Source: UBA7916 sp036121365
Lineage (GTDB): Bacteria; Pseudomonadota; Gammaproteobacteria; Comchoanobacterales; Comchoanobacteraceae
DNA: 64,000 nucleotides
Assembly (NCBI GenBank): GCA_036121365.1
Contig: JAZAFR010000016.1
Location: 8,613 to 72,612 of the forward strand
Direction: 5' to 3'
Part shown: positions 47,281 to 56,413 of the stretch, in pieces
Layout: every line of letters starts with the position of its first letter
Numbering within the stretch: position 1 is the stretch's first letter
Notes under the pieces: model-generated
The model's database searches: none
What the model was told of the DNA's origin: nothing
Seen by the model: the letters and a program-made list of their open reading frames with translations, nothing else
Made by a program: the position numbers and the translations under genes

Positions 47281-48339
47281 TCACTTTTTAAAATATTTGA
47301 TTGTTTTGGATCCCATTAATCCAAGTATAATGGCTGCCATATGCGTCGCCCCATAGGCCATGTGAAGATGTCCTAGATTGACGAATGTCTGCGCTTTTGA
47401 CCTCACCATCATCAGTAACACATAGTAACTGATGGTCACAATCAATGTGAAGCCATAGACCATGGCTGGATGCCTTCGACATGATAAATAGTCTGCAAAG
47501 ATAAACGAAACCATGACCAATATACCCATTGGTAGTGCCATGTGTATTCGCCAAGCAAGCTCAGTTTGCTCTCCCCTTCCTGGGTTGCCATAAAGCTTGT
47601 CGGCGCTCATCTTCATCACCTTGTGCTTAGACCCAAAACCTTTACTCAAGTCCAATGGTATCTGGCTTTCATCAAACTCAAGAACATATCTCAGCGCACT
47701 GTTTTTATCAAATGTATAACTTTTTCCGTTTTTAAACCGTATGAATGAAATGCCCTCTTTTTTCTCTACGTCCACTTTTTCAGTTGACATCACCGTCAGC
47801 CCCTGCCCTTCTTTTAGACTGGTTGCTACAAATAATCCCTTGTCCAGCTTTTTATCCCGGTATATAACCAGCTTCTTTCCCCCAATGTTGATATTGTTAA
47901 ACTGTCCCTCTAATGTTCTTGGCATTCTGATATCACTGAGCAACTCTTTAGCATACTCTGTTTGGACCCCGTAGCACCATGGCACCAACCAACCGCTGGT
48001 TGCAAACAATATCGCACTCAAGAAAATCACCATTGACCCTATTGACAATAACCACCTAGATGGCGACATATACATCTGCATGATGGCCAGCTCTTGCGAA
48101 CTTGCAAGCTGTGCATGCGTACTCATCATTGCCCCACAAACACACATGGGCATCAATAAACTCACATACATTGGCCAGCTCAACACCCACAATGCAACAT
48201 TCTGACCAATACTCAATGAAAAAGGCATCATGAATAAGTGCTCTAGAGTCTCAATAAAACTCACCAGCATGGTTGCAATCAATAAATATTTTAGCGCTCG
48301 AGATAACACAAGCTGCTTGAAATAATTGGTTAAATACAT
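47281..48339 (-). CDS. lptF: LPS export permease LptF
   Basis: LptF is the second membrane subunit of LptB2FG. The 352 residues have spans at about 20-40 and 50-120, a periplasmic domain (about 130-260), and C-terminal spans after ELAWRIHMALPMGILVM, which matches the LptF pattern. ATG 48339 (MYLTNYFKQL) is chosen because GAGGTG lies just upstream; the longer frame to 48393 adds 18 polar residues. It is the upstream gene of the split lptF-lptG pair and faces tspO and holC. Confidence 0.8.
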   Translation of the reverse strand: MYLTNYFKQLVLSRALKYLLIATMLVSFIETLEHLFMMPFSLSIGQNVALWVLSWPMYVSLLMPMCVCGAMMSTHAQLASSQELAIMQMYMSPSRWLLSIGSMVIFLSAILFATSGWLVPWCYGVQTEYAKELLSDIRMPRTLEGQFNNINIGGKKLVIYRDKKLDKGLFVATSLKEGQGLTVMSTEKVDVEKKEGISFIRFKNGKSYTFDKNSALRYVLEFDESQIPLDLSKGFGSKHKVMKMSADKLYGNPGRGEQTELAWRIHMALPMGILVMVSFIFADYLSCRRHPAMVYGFTLIVTISYYVLLMMVRSKAQTFVNLGHLHMAYGATHMAAIILGLMGSKTIKYFKK

Positions 48340-48473
48340 ATTCACCTCAGGTTTATCATACTGACTTTGCTCAGCAGATGCAAACAAATTCATTCTTTTA
48401 TGTTTGGTTAAGTCATTGACTTTTCAACCATCGTATTTTAAATTAAAACTATATTAATTAATGGGGCTTATTT

Positions 48474-48968
48474 ATGCTTAGGCATTTCAGTCAGCTGTAT
48501 TCAAAATCTTGTCGACAATCTTGCCTCTCCTTTTGTGGATACTTAATTGCCTTTCAAATGCTTGGATTTTTATCCAGTGTGATCTCACCACCAGACGTAT
48601 GGTATCAAAACCTGCAAAAATCTCATTTGACACCTCCTTCTGATGTATTTCCCATTGTTTGGCCGCTATTGTATGTTTGTCTTTCAACCTATGCTTGGCT
48701 GACCTGGAAAAACAAAGAAACTCCTTTTCGCATCAAATTTGCTTTCATCATTCAAATGATCCTCAACTTTACTTGGTCAATCTTATTTTTTTATCTTCAT
48801 GCTCTGTGGTTATCTCTACTGTCTATTGCTTGTATGATTCTTTTGACAATTTATATCATCATAGAAGAACATCACGAAAAGAGTAGTGACTGGGTTTTAC
48901 TCGTTCCCTATTTGATATGGATTTCGTTTGCCTTCCATTTGACCAATGTCATCGTTTCACTACAATGA
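48474..48968 (+). CDS. tspO: TspO/MBR family membrane protein
   Basis: The 164-residue protein has five membrane spans, the TspO pattern of Trp- and Pro-rich segments (SPPDVWYQNLQKSHLTPPS, FPIVWPLLYVCLSTYAWL) and NFTWSILFFYLHALWLSLL. TspO proteins bind porphyrins and steroids and influence stress or tetrapyrrole handling. The N-terminus is about 15 residues longer than usual. It occupies the place where pepA usually lies between lptF and holC. Confidence 0.85.
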   Translation: MLRHFSQLYSKSCRQSCLSFCGYLIAFQMLGFLSSVISPPDVWYQNLQKSHLTPPSDVFPIVWPLLYVCLSTYAWLTWKNKETPFRIKFAFIIQMILNFTWSILFFYLHALWLSLLSIACMILLTIYIIIEEHHEKSSDWVLLVPYLIWISFAFHLTNVIVSLQ

Positions 48969-49218
48969 CATCAGCTCTCTCTTTTATGGGCCGAATTGAT
49001 GCTGTTTAGAATATCCTTTTCACCATTGATGATGTATACTTGAACTGTTTTGAGTGACTTTTGCCCGGAACCCAGCTCTATCATGTGGGATTTATTCCAA
49101 ATTGGCATAATTTTTCTTCATTGGCTATTTTAGCATATCCTCTAAAAATATTTCCATTACTTTTTTATTCCGCGCCGCTTTTGTGCTAATATCAAATTAA
49201 AATTTAAATGTATTGAGT

Positions 49219-49653
49219 ATGACCTGCGTCAATTTTGTATTAGACCATCCTGAATCCACCCTGAATCGGCTTGAGTTACTGGGCACTCTACTGGAAAATT
49301 GTCTTAAAAGCGCCACATCGACTTTCTGCCTAGCTCCCGACACAGACTACGCTGACTTTTTGGATGATTTCTTATGGTCTGAACGATTCTTGTATTTACC
49401 ACACAAGCATGTCACTTCGACTCATCAATTGGCAACTTTTCCCCAAGTGTATATAGGAACAGAACTGTCATACTCTTCAGGTTGTCGCTTGATTTTTAAT
49501 TGTACGAATCAAGTCCTGTCAGAATTTTCAGATGAGTCGAATATAGAATATATTGAGTGGATTACCAACGACCCCTCAGAAAAATCGCATATGCGCAAAA
49601 TTTTTAAGCATTATCAATCCAATAAGATCAACCCCAAACTCATCAGATTGTAA
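49219..49653 (+). CDS. holC: DNA polymerase III chi subunit HolC (intact copy)
   Basis: HolC links the clamp-loader psi subunit to single-strand binding protein. The 144-residue protein has the family layout: an N-terminal strand with FVLDHPEST, the DDFLWSERFLYLPHKH segment (compare LDEALW...FVPHN in E. coli), RLIFNCTNQVL as a core strand, then ESNIEYIEWI and a basic C-terminal helix. ATG 49219 is preferred to TTG 49213. It is normally next to valS; here a broken second copy takes that place and this copy lies 1.6 kb upstream of valS. Confidence 0.75.
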   Translation: MTCVNFVLDHPESTLNRLELLGTLLENCLKSATSTFCLAPDTDYADFLDDFLWSERFLYLPHKHVTSTHQLATFPQVYIGTELSYSSGCRLIFNCTNQVLSEFSDESNIEYIEWITNDPSEKSHMRKIFKHYQSNKINPKLIRL

Positions 49654-49893
49654 TCATAGCTGTACGCTGTGCCGCATTCCATCGCAATGTGAATCTCTTT
49701 GTATACGGATTTGATAGGGCCCATTGAAGGTTTTATATTATGGTCCCACCTGACAATGTTCTCGGCAGTGTAGATATGGGTCATGGTTCTGAACCCCCTC
49801 TCATCAATTGAAATTCAGTTGGTTATATTGTGTCAAATATTTCCTTATCTTTATCAATGAATCTGTCTCGATAAATATTTATTGAAAAAAGTG

Positions 49894-49922
49894 TTGACAT
49901 TTGTAATGTTATATTATATCAT
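49894..49922 (+). promoter_or_regulatory. Promoter for the Gln-rich orphan
   Basis: TTGACA (49894-49899), a 17-bp spacer and TATCAT (49917-49922) lie about 30 bp before the gene at 49952. The rest of the gap from 49654 holds no gene. Confidence 0.6.
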
Positions 49923-49951
49923 TGAAATATTAAAACAATGAGGACACTATC

Positions 49952-50506
49952 ATGTCAAAACAAAGAAGAAGACAGCAACAACAACAGCGACAACAACGAC
50001 AGAAGGAACAGGAACAGCAGCAACAGGAACAGCAGCAAAAAGAAAGTTCATGGGGTCATTGGTTTTCCAATGTTTTCTCAAGCACTCAAAATGTAGCAGG
50101 AAAACCCAGTTCAACGCCTGTGCCATCATCTGCACCAGCTGAAGAAGTTACTGACCAACCTAATTTCTGGTCTAAGACGAAAGAAAATGTTAAAAATTAT
50201 TTTGATAACATCTCTTTTGATGGTATGTTCAATAAATTTTCTGAGTTCATCTCATCAATTTTTGAAAAAATCACATCAGTTTTTGAGACTATTTCCAAAC
50301 TGATTAATTCTTTTTTTAATTTTGCAAAGAATACTAAGACTGGCTTTGATCAGATGAAAACTGATTTTGAAAGTTCTAAAAATTTCCTACATAGAGCTAC
50401 AGTTGCAAAAAGTTTCTTTTCAAGGTCAACTGGATTTTCCCCTCGAACAGAATATTCTTCCACTGGTGATGGGGAGGCAAGATACGGATCTACTTCTGGT
50501 AAATAA
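49952..50506 (+). CDS. Gln-rich orphan protein between the two holC copies
   Basis: The 184-residue protein has an N-terminal tract of about 35 residues made almost only of Gln, Arg and Lys (encoded by CAA/CAG/CGA repeats). A linker rich in Ser/Pro/Ala follows, then an amphipathic helical region with many Phe residues (about 75-145, e.g. FSEFISSIFEKITSVFETI). GAGGA precedes the ATG. It has its own strong promoter and terminator, so it is an independent unit inserted into the holC-valS locus. No family is recognised. Confidence 0.6.
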   Translation: MSKQRRRQQQQQRQQRQKEQEQQQQEQQQKESSWGHWFSNVFSSTQNVAGKPSSTPVPSSAPAEEVTDQPNFWSKTKENVKNYFDNISFDGMFNKFSEFISSIFEKITSVFETISKLINSFFNFAKNTKTGFDQMKTDFESSKNFLHRATVAKSFFSRSTGFSPRTEYSSTGDGEARYGSTSGK

Positions 50507-50530
50507 TCAAAAATATTCAGACTTTATAAA

Positions 50531-50563
50531 TAAAAGAAGGCAATGTCCTTCTTTTATTTTTTT
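50531..50563 (+). terminator. Rho-independent terminator
   Basis: TAAAAGAAGG (50531-50540) pairs perfectly with CCTTCTTTTA (50547-50556) around a 6-nt loop and is followed by a T7 run. It lies 25 bp after the stop codon of the Gln-rich orphan. Confidence 0.85.
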
Positions 50564-50879
50564 CAATTTTCATATATTGATGTTTCTGTTGATATTGAAC
50601 TCACAGTAATATTTTCCGACCTCAGATTAAAAAACACCAAAATTTATTATACTTTGTGATTGATGACAACGGTATTCATAAAATGGACTGACTTTTTCTT
50701 TTTCATACACTTTTTTGATTGTCATTTGATCAAAGTCACCATCCACTATGATCATGAGATTGAAACAATCTATTCTGTTTCTTTGCTGCATGTGATCAAA
50801 TAGTGTCATTTAGTTTCTTTTTTTTTTCATTTGTGTCTACTTTTATGATAAAATCAATGAAAAATACACATTTGATGGC

Positions 50880-51247
50880 ATGACCAACACACATTTTAAT
50901 TTGAGTCGTAATGACTTATGTCAAAATCGATTGGATTTTCTTGGTTCTATTCTCGATCCATGCTTTAAAAGTCATATCTCTTCTTTCTCATTCATGTCAT
51001 ATCTTGCCAGTTCGAAACCTCAACAGCACCAATTATCCCAAGTGCGTCTTGGCATGAATTTATCACAGTCTTCTTGTTGCCGCTTGCTTTTAAATTGCAT
51101 CAACCAAGCCCCATTAGAATTTCTAGATAAACCCAATGTTGAACATATTGATGGATCATCAACGGTCCCTCTGAAAAGTCTCATATGCACAAAGTTTTTC
51201 AGCAACATCAAACCAATAAAATCAACCCTCAACTCATAAGGATGTAA
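50880..51247 (+). pseudogene. Broken second copy of holC next to valS
   Basis: The translated start (MTNTHFNLSRNDLCQNRLDF) aligns along its length with the intact HolC at 49219. About 21-23 codons covering the DDFLWS...LPHKH segment are missing. Near 51150 a single base is lost relative to the intact copy (ATTGATGG against ATTGAGTGG), so the annotated frame ends in an unrelated tail. Shifting frame restores WIINGPSEKSHMHKVF and continues to TAA at 51245-51247, 2 bp before valS, which matches the end of the intact copy. It sits at the ancestral holC position. Confidence 0.75.
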
Positions 51248-51249
51248 TC

Positions 51250-53997
51250 ATGGACACTACCTACAGCCCACATCATATCGAAGACCATTGGCATTCACAG
51301 TGGGAAGCCCTTGGACATTTTGCACCGAGTGGCAAAGGTGAAAGCTTTTGTATTATGATTCCACCGCCCAATGTCACAGGTAGCTTACACATGGGACATG
51401 GTTTTGAAAACACACTCATTGATTGCGTCACCCGTTATAACCGTGCCATCGGTAAAAACACACTGTGGCAAGTTGGTACTGATCATGCTGGCATTGCCAC
51501 CCAAATGGTTGTAGAAAGGCAATTGCTTGCCAATAATAAAACTCGCCATGATCTTGGCAGAGATGCCTTTATTGATGCCATTTGGGACTGGAAAGATGAG
51601 TCAGGTGGCGTCATCACCAAACAACTTAGACGTCTTGGCGCTTCTGTGGACTGGACCCGTGAAAAATTCACCATGGATGCCTCTTTATCGCATGCTGTCA
51701 GCACTTGTTTCATTAAACTTTATGAAGATGGCTTGATTTATCGTGGCGAGCGTCTAGTGAACTGGGATCCCAAACTGCAAACTGCCATCAGTGACCTTGA
51801 AGTGATCAATACTGAAACGCAAGGCTCTCTCTGGCATATGCGTTACCCAATCACAGACAGTGATGAATTCTTGGTTGTGGCAACCACCCGTCCCGAAACT
51901 CTTTTTGGTGATACGGCTGTTGCAGTCCACCCAGATGATGCACGCTATCAGCATCTGATCGGGAAAAGCGTGACACTGCCGCTGTGTGGTAGAACCATAC
52001 CTGTCATCGCAGATCATGAAGTCAGTACAGATTTTGGCTCAGGTTGCGTTAAAATCACACCTGCACACGACTTCAATGACCATCAAATGGGCCAAAGACA
52101 TCAGCTTGGGCTCATTAATATCATGACTTCAACTGCCCACCTCAACGAGAATGTACCAAAACCTTACCAAGGACTCAGCCGCGAAGCTGCAAGAGACCAA
52201 GTGATTGCTGACTTAACAGATCAAGATCTTATTGAAAAAATTGATGCGCACACATTGCAGCTACCCATAGGCGACAGAAGTGGCGTTGTCATTGAGCCCT
52301 ACCTAACCAAGCAATGGTTTGTCAAATGTAATCCGCTTGCACAGCCTGCTATAGAAGCGGTGAAATCTGGCAGAATTCAATTTTATCCAAAAAACCATGA
52401 AAACACTTACTTCCGTTGGTTGGAAAGCATACAAGATTGGTGTATCAGTCGTCAATTGTGGTGGGGTCATCAAATTCCGGCATGGTATGATGATACTGGC
52501 GCTATCTATGTGGGTAATAGCGAAGCAGAAATCAGGGAAAAGTACAATCTGGATGCTGATGTCCCTCTTAAACAAGATGAAGATGTCCTTGATACCTGGT
52601 TTTCTTCTGCCTTATGGCCGTTTGCCACACTTGGCTGGCCGGAGCAAACCCCTGATCTGGATACTTTCTTCCCCACTCAAAACCTCATCACTGGGCATGA
52701 TTTGATTTTTTATTGGGTGGCTAGAATGATCATGATGAGTCTTTATTGTACAGGCAAAATTCCTTTTGAGAAAGTCTGTATTCACGGTCTCATCAGAGAT
52801 GAACACAATGAAAAAATGTCAAAAAGCAAAGGCAATGTCATTGATCCGATTGATTTAATTGATGGCATTTCACTCGATGATTTGCTCAAAAAACGCACAC
52901 ATGGACTGATGCAACCGGCACTGAAAAATAAAATCGTTCAAAATACCAAAAAGTCTTTTCCCAAAGGCATTGGTGCGCATGGCACAGATGCACTGCGTTT
53001 TACTTTCTGCGCCCTTGCGACAACTGGTCGCGACATTCGTTTTGACATGCAAAGACTCGAGGGTTATCGTAATTTCTGTAATAAAATTTGGAATGGCTCA
53101 CGCTTTGTGCTGAACCTCATTGAATCGGCACCGACAAAGCCCAAGTCAACAGCCCTCGGCGTTTCTGAGCTATGGCTATATCATCGATTAGAGCAGGTTA
53201 AATCCAAAACCCATGCCTACTATGAAGACTTTCGTTTTGATCACCTTGCTCAGCTTTTATATGATTTTGTCTGGACTGACTTTTGTAGCTGGGGCATAGA
53301 AATGGCCAAAGCCAAAATGGCATCAAGTGACACTGAGTCAACCAATGCCACATTACATACCTTGGTCTCGGTGCTCAAAGACATTTTGATTTTGTTGCAT
53401 CCCATCGTCCCATTCATCACCGAAGCGATTTGGCAGGAATTGAGTAAAAAAATTGATTTAAAAGACTCGAGTATCACCTTGGCAAGCTACCCCAAAGCTG
53501 TCTCAGCGCACTCAAACTTTGATCAACTGCCTGCTATGGATTGGCTCATTGCTACGGTTAGCTCCATACGTACCATGCGCTCTGAAATGCAAATTTCGCC
53601 TGCAAAAGAAATCCCTGTGATATTACAGAGCATCGATGCTGATGCCCATACTTTTTTTGGGCAACTACAAAACCTACTACAACAGCTATCCAAATCAAAA
53701 ATCACTCTACAAAAAGAAGAGCCCCTCAATCCGTCGGCCAATCAAATTTCAGGCAATACAACGATTCATATCCCGTTAGAGGGTTTAATTGAAAAGAATG
53801 AAGAAATCTCACGTGTTGAAAAACAAATTGCAAAGATATCTAAGCTTTTGATGCGCGGAAAAGGCCAATTAAAAAATCCCAATTATGTCAATAATGCGCC
53901 AAAAGACATTGTTGATGAAGTCAAACTTCAAGTCAAACAATGGGAAGCAGAGATTTCAAGATATCAGAAGCATTTGACTGTTCTTGCGAAATTATAA
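51250..53997 (+). CDS. valS: Valyl-tRNA synthetase
   Basis: This class I synthetase charges tRNA-Val. The 915-residue protein has PPPNVTGSLHMGHG (the HIGH motif near residue 47), the editing domain (TTRPETLFGDTAVAV, then TPAHDFNDH), KMSKSKGN near 520, the anticodon-binding helical domain and a C-terminal coiled coil (VEKQIAKISKLLM). Length is close to the usual 950. ATG 51250 follows AAGGATG in the end of the broken holC copy, keeping the ancestral tight linkage. Confidence 0.96.
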   Translation: MDTTYSPHHIEDHWHSQWEALGHFAPSGKGESFCIMIPPPNVTGSLHMGHGFENTLIDCVTRYNRAIGKNTLWQVGTDHAGIATQMVVERQLLANNKTRHDLGRDAFIDAIWDWKDESGGVITKQLRRLGASVDWTREKFTMDASLSHAVSTCFIKLYEDGLIYRGERLVNWDPKLQTAISDLEVINTETQGSLWHMRYPITDSDEFLVVATTRPETLFGDTAVAVHPDDARYQHLIGKSVTLPLCGRTIPVIADHEVSTDFGSGCVKITPAHDFNDHQMGQRHQLGLINIMTSTAHLNENVPKPYQGLSREAARDQVIADLTDQDLIEKIDAHTLQLPIGDRSGVVIEPYLTKQWFVKCNPLAQPAIEAVKSGRIQFYPKNHENTYFRWLESIQDWCISRQLWWGHQIPAWYDDTGAIYVGNSEAEIREKYNLDADVPLKQDEDVLDTWFSSALWPFATLGWPEQTPDLDTFFPTQNLITGHDLIFYWVARMIMMSLYCTGKIPFEKVCIHGLIRDEHNEKMSKSKGNVIDPIDLIDGISLDDLLKKRTHGLMQPALKNKIVQNTKKSFPKGIGAHGTDALRFTFCALATTGRDIRFDMQRLEGYRNFCNKIWNGSRFVLNLIESAPTKPKSTALGVSELWLYHRLEQVKSKTHAYYEDFRFDHLAQLLYDFVWTDFCSWGIEMAKAKMASSDTESTNATLHTLVSVLKDILILLHPIVPFITEAIWQELSKKIDLKDSSITLASYPKAVSAHSNFDQLPAMDWLIATVSSIRTMRSEMQISPAKEIPVILQSIDADAHTFFGQLQNLLQQLSKSKITLQKEEPLNPSANQISGNTTIHIPLEGLIEKNEEISRVEKQIAKISKLLMRGKGQLKNPNYVNNAPKDIVDEVKLQVKQWEAEISRYQKHLTVLAKL

Positions 53998-54183
53998 CTG
54001 TGATTGACATCTGCTAATGCTAAAACATCTGGGGCGCGTAAATTTGATCAGTAGTTCCTCGAATGTGTTTTTCATTTTTCACTTGGTTTCGCGGCCAACA
54101 TTAAAGAGTAAAATTGACTTTTTCCTGCATGATTTATCCATATGGTCTATAACACTCTTGCCATACAAATAATGAATAGTTTT

Positions 54184-56091
54184 ATGTCGGTATATACTCA
54201 AGAAATTATAACTAAAATCAGAACCACCGTAGAAGGTCTTTCTGATCAAGATCAGAATAAGTTTTCTGATCAGTTAATCTTTCTCGATCAATTAGAGACA
54301 TTAATACAGCAGCAATCTACTTTGAAAGAAGCAGCTGAACCTTCACCTTCCTCCGAGAATCAACCTACTATCAGCCAACGAATTCAGGAACTAGAAAAGA
54401 AGATAGATGAAAATATCGCTATGCCATTATATGAGAAACTGACCACAAAACCAGAAGGCCAACAAATGGTTGCTAGGCCTTCGGAATTTTCTACTATGTA
54501 TCCTTTATATCTTTTTAACTTGTTAGGTGCAATCCCATTATTTGGCATTTTTTTTCGTGCGTTGGTTAAGTTACAAGAAAAAAACACACAATCTCAACAA
54601 ATATCTGATGGACCTGAAACACCACAGCCTCCAGTCACACCTAGGTTAGATAAGGAGCTACAACAATTTTTATCATTTCGTTCTAAATTCCTCTCTCGAG
54701 AACTGTTAAAACAATCTATCGTGACCAAATTGCAAGATTCTCATGAAAAACTAAGTGGTAAAGCACCAGATATGATTAGACGCATCAAAGCACTAAAGCA
54801 TACTGCTACTTTTAAATCAATATTGTCGCAATATTATCTGCTTGAACTCGATCTAGATAAGACCAGTTCTCCACTAGAAAAAAAAGACATTATAAAATTT
54901 GAAAACTCCATTACAAGGGCAGAAACAGAGCAACGTGCATATATCTCTGATCAGGTTTTAAAAAATTCTGATCCTGCCATTCAACAACAACTTTCTGATA
55001 TCAGTCACTATGAAGATACTTTAAAACACTTAACATCAAGCTATGATATTAATGAACGAGAAGCTGTTCACTTTATAGATCAAGACGAGAATGTATTTTT
55101 GCAATCAGTTCTAACTGAACATACTAAGCGGAGGCAACAACTGGCTTTAGATATGAGGAAATATTCAGATCAATGTAAGAAATTTTTTCCTGCCATTGCA
55201 AATTTAGAAACCGCACTGGCATTCGCTGACCCTAGCGCCCAGATGCGTTTTGTTAACATCATGAAAAACTCCTCTGATAACGACCTGGAAAAAGATCTGA
55301 GCGACTATGTTAAATCTTTTGACTCAGATTTTTTAAAAACAGCTACCCTAGAACTCACAGAATTAGAAAAAACACCCGGTTTTCGCGCTGCTTTTGATCA
55401 GGCCTCTCTCACAGATAAACGTCAACTTATACTTGACTATCAACTACCCAATTCTTTAAAACAAAGATGTCATAATTTACTTACTGTCCAAACATATTCA
55501 AACTTCTATGGCTTTCCCCTAAGTCAAGAGCAAAGATCAAAAATAGATAAATGTTTTAAAGCAGTTATCAAAAAAGATAAACTTAATCCAGATACAATCA
55601 CCAAAGAGTTTGAGTCTGTGTTACCACATTTATCTCTAAAGGAATTGAAAGAATTACAGGAATTACTTTTCTCACAGAACATTACCGATGACTATAAGCT
55701 TAAAGTTCCTATTAATTTATGTTATGAGTATTTTATTAATAACAATATATTGGATTCAGATAGTCTAGTGAGAGCCAATGACAAGATCGATTTGATTATG
55801 AAACAAAAATATTTCATAGAACAACAGGCTCTAACTGATAAAGTAACTGAACCTCAGAAACCCTTGTCCCAAGAAATTGCAGAACAATTCATCGAAGACC
55901 AGAAAATTTCAAGTGAATCAACAGAACCCATGAAGCTTACAGCTGCCTCATCAAGTACTGCCAGAACTATAGCACTTCAAGAACTTCAAAAGAATGCAAA
56001 ACAGTCTACACAACAAACACCCGACTTGCCAAAACTTGGTAGAGAAATAGATCCTCCCCACCCTGAGTCAGGCCCATCTCAACAACCCTGA
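54184..56091 (+). CDS. Helical orphan protein, paralogue 1 of a tandem pair
   Basis: The 635-residue protein has an N-terminal coiled coil (about 1-85), one or two hydrophobic segments near 105-130 (YLFNLLGAIPLFGIFFRAL), then a long helical domain and a disordered Pro/Ser/Gln tail. It is clearly homologous along its full length to the gene at 56574; both start MSVYTQ at an identical GTTTTATGTCGG site, so ATG 54184 is preferred to 54142. The 14 upstream codons look like a remnant of the small ORF that precedes paralogue 2. No known family or catalytic motif is recognised. Confidence 0.65.
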   Translation: MSVYTQEIITKIRTTVEGLSDQDQNKFSDQLIFLDQLETLIQQQSTLKEAAEPSPSSENQPTISQRIQELEKKIDENIAMPLYEKLTTKPEGQQMVARPSEFSTMYPLYLFNLLGAIPLFGIFFRALVKLQEKNTQSQQISDGPETPQPPVTPRLDKELQQFLSFRSKFLSRELLKQSIVTKLQDSHEKLSGKAPDMIRRIKALKHTATFKSILSQYYLLELDLDKTSSPLEKKDIIKFENSITRAETEQRAYISDQVLKNSDPAIQQQLSDISHYEDTLKHLTSSYDINEREAVHFIDQDENVFLQSVLTEHTKRRQQLALDMRKYSDQCKKFFPAIANLETALAFADPSAQMRFVNIMKNSSDNDLEKDLSDYVKSFDSDFLKTATLELTELEKTPGFRAAFDQASLTDKRQLILDYQLPNSLKQRCHNLLTVQTYSNFYGFPLSQEQRSKIDKCFKAVIKKDKLNPDTITKEFESVLPHLSLKELKELQELLFSQNITDDYKLKVPINLCYEYFINNNILDSDSLVRANDKIDLIMKQKYFIEQQALTDKVTEPQKPLSQEIAEQFIEDQKISSESTEPMKLTAASSSTARTIALQELQKNAKQSTQQTPDLPKLGREIDPPHPESGPSQQP

Positions 56092-56413
56092 CCATCTTTA
56101 TTACTTTTTCCAGATATTTCTTGATTGTATTAACTTTAAAATCATTTTTCTGGCTGAGTTTATTGTGAGGTTTACCAACGGTTCAAAATCATAATGATTT
56201 TTTAATCACAACTTTTTTCATCACACATAAAACCACAATGCCAAGTTGTCATATCCCTATCTATTTTAGGCTAAGCAATGGCCCTGCACAAACATGGTCA
56301 CACTCAGAGAACAGCACAAACTCAAGCTCATCATCAAAATATTAAAAAATCCCTGATATGTATTCAAAAATGTACTATAAGACAACCAATATTGAATATT
56401 AAGGAGTTTTATT
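56092..56413 (+). promoter_or_regulatory. Duplicated 3' flank and orphan-gene box, copy C
   Basis: The first 250 bp are similar to 58476-58720 (shared GGCTGAGTTTATTGTG, AATGCCAAGT, AACAGCACAA), so the tandem duplication includes the 3' flank. At 56348 AATCCCTGA, then TACTATA at 56373, give copy C of the orphan-gene promoter box, with 21 nt from TGA (56354) to CTATA (56375). It ends about 34 nt before the small ORF. Confidence 0.55.

Noticed and set aside
50627..50809. 60-aa minus-strand ORF before the second holC copy
   Set aside because: No ribosome site and no conservation evidence; it lies in AT-rich intergenic DNA.
54142..54183. Upstream start of tandem paralogue 1
   Set aside because: The 14 extra codons match the decayed end of the 51-aa ORF, and paralogue 2 starts at the equivalent of 54184.
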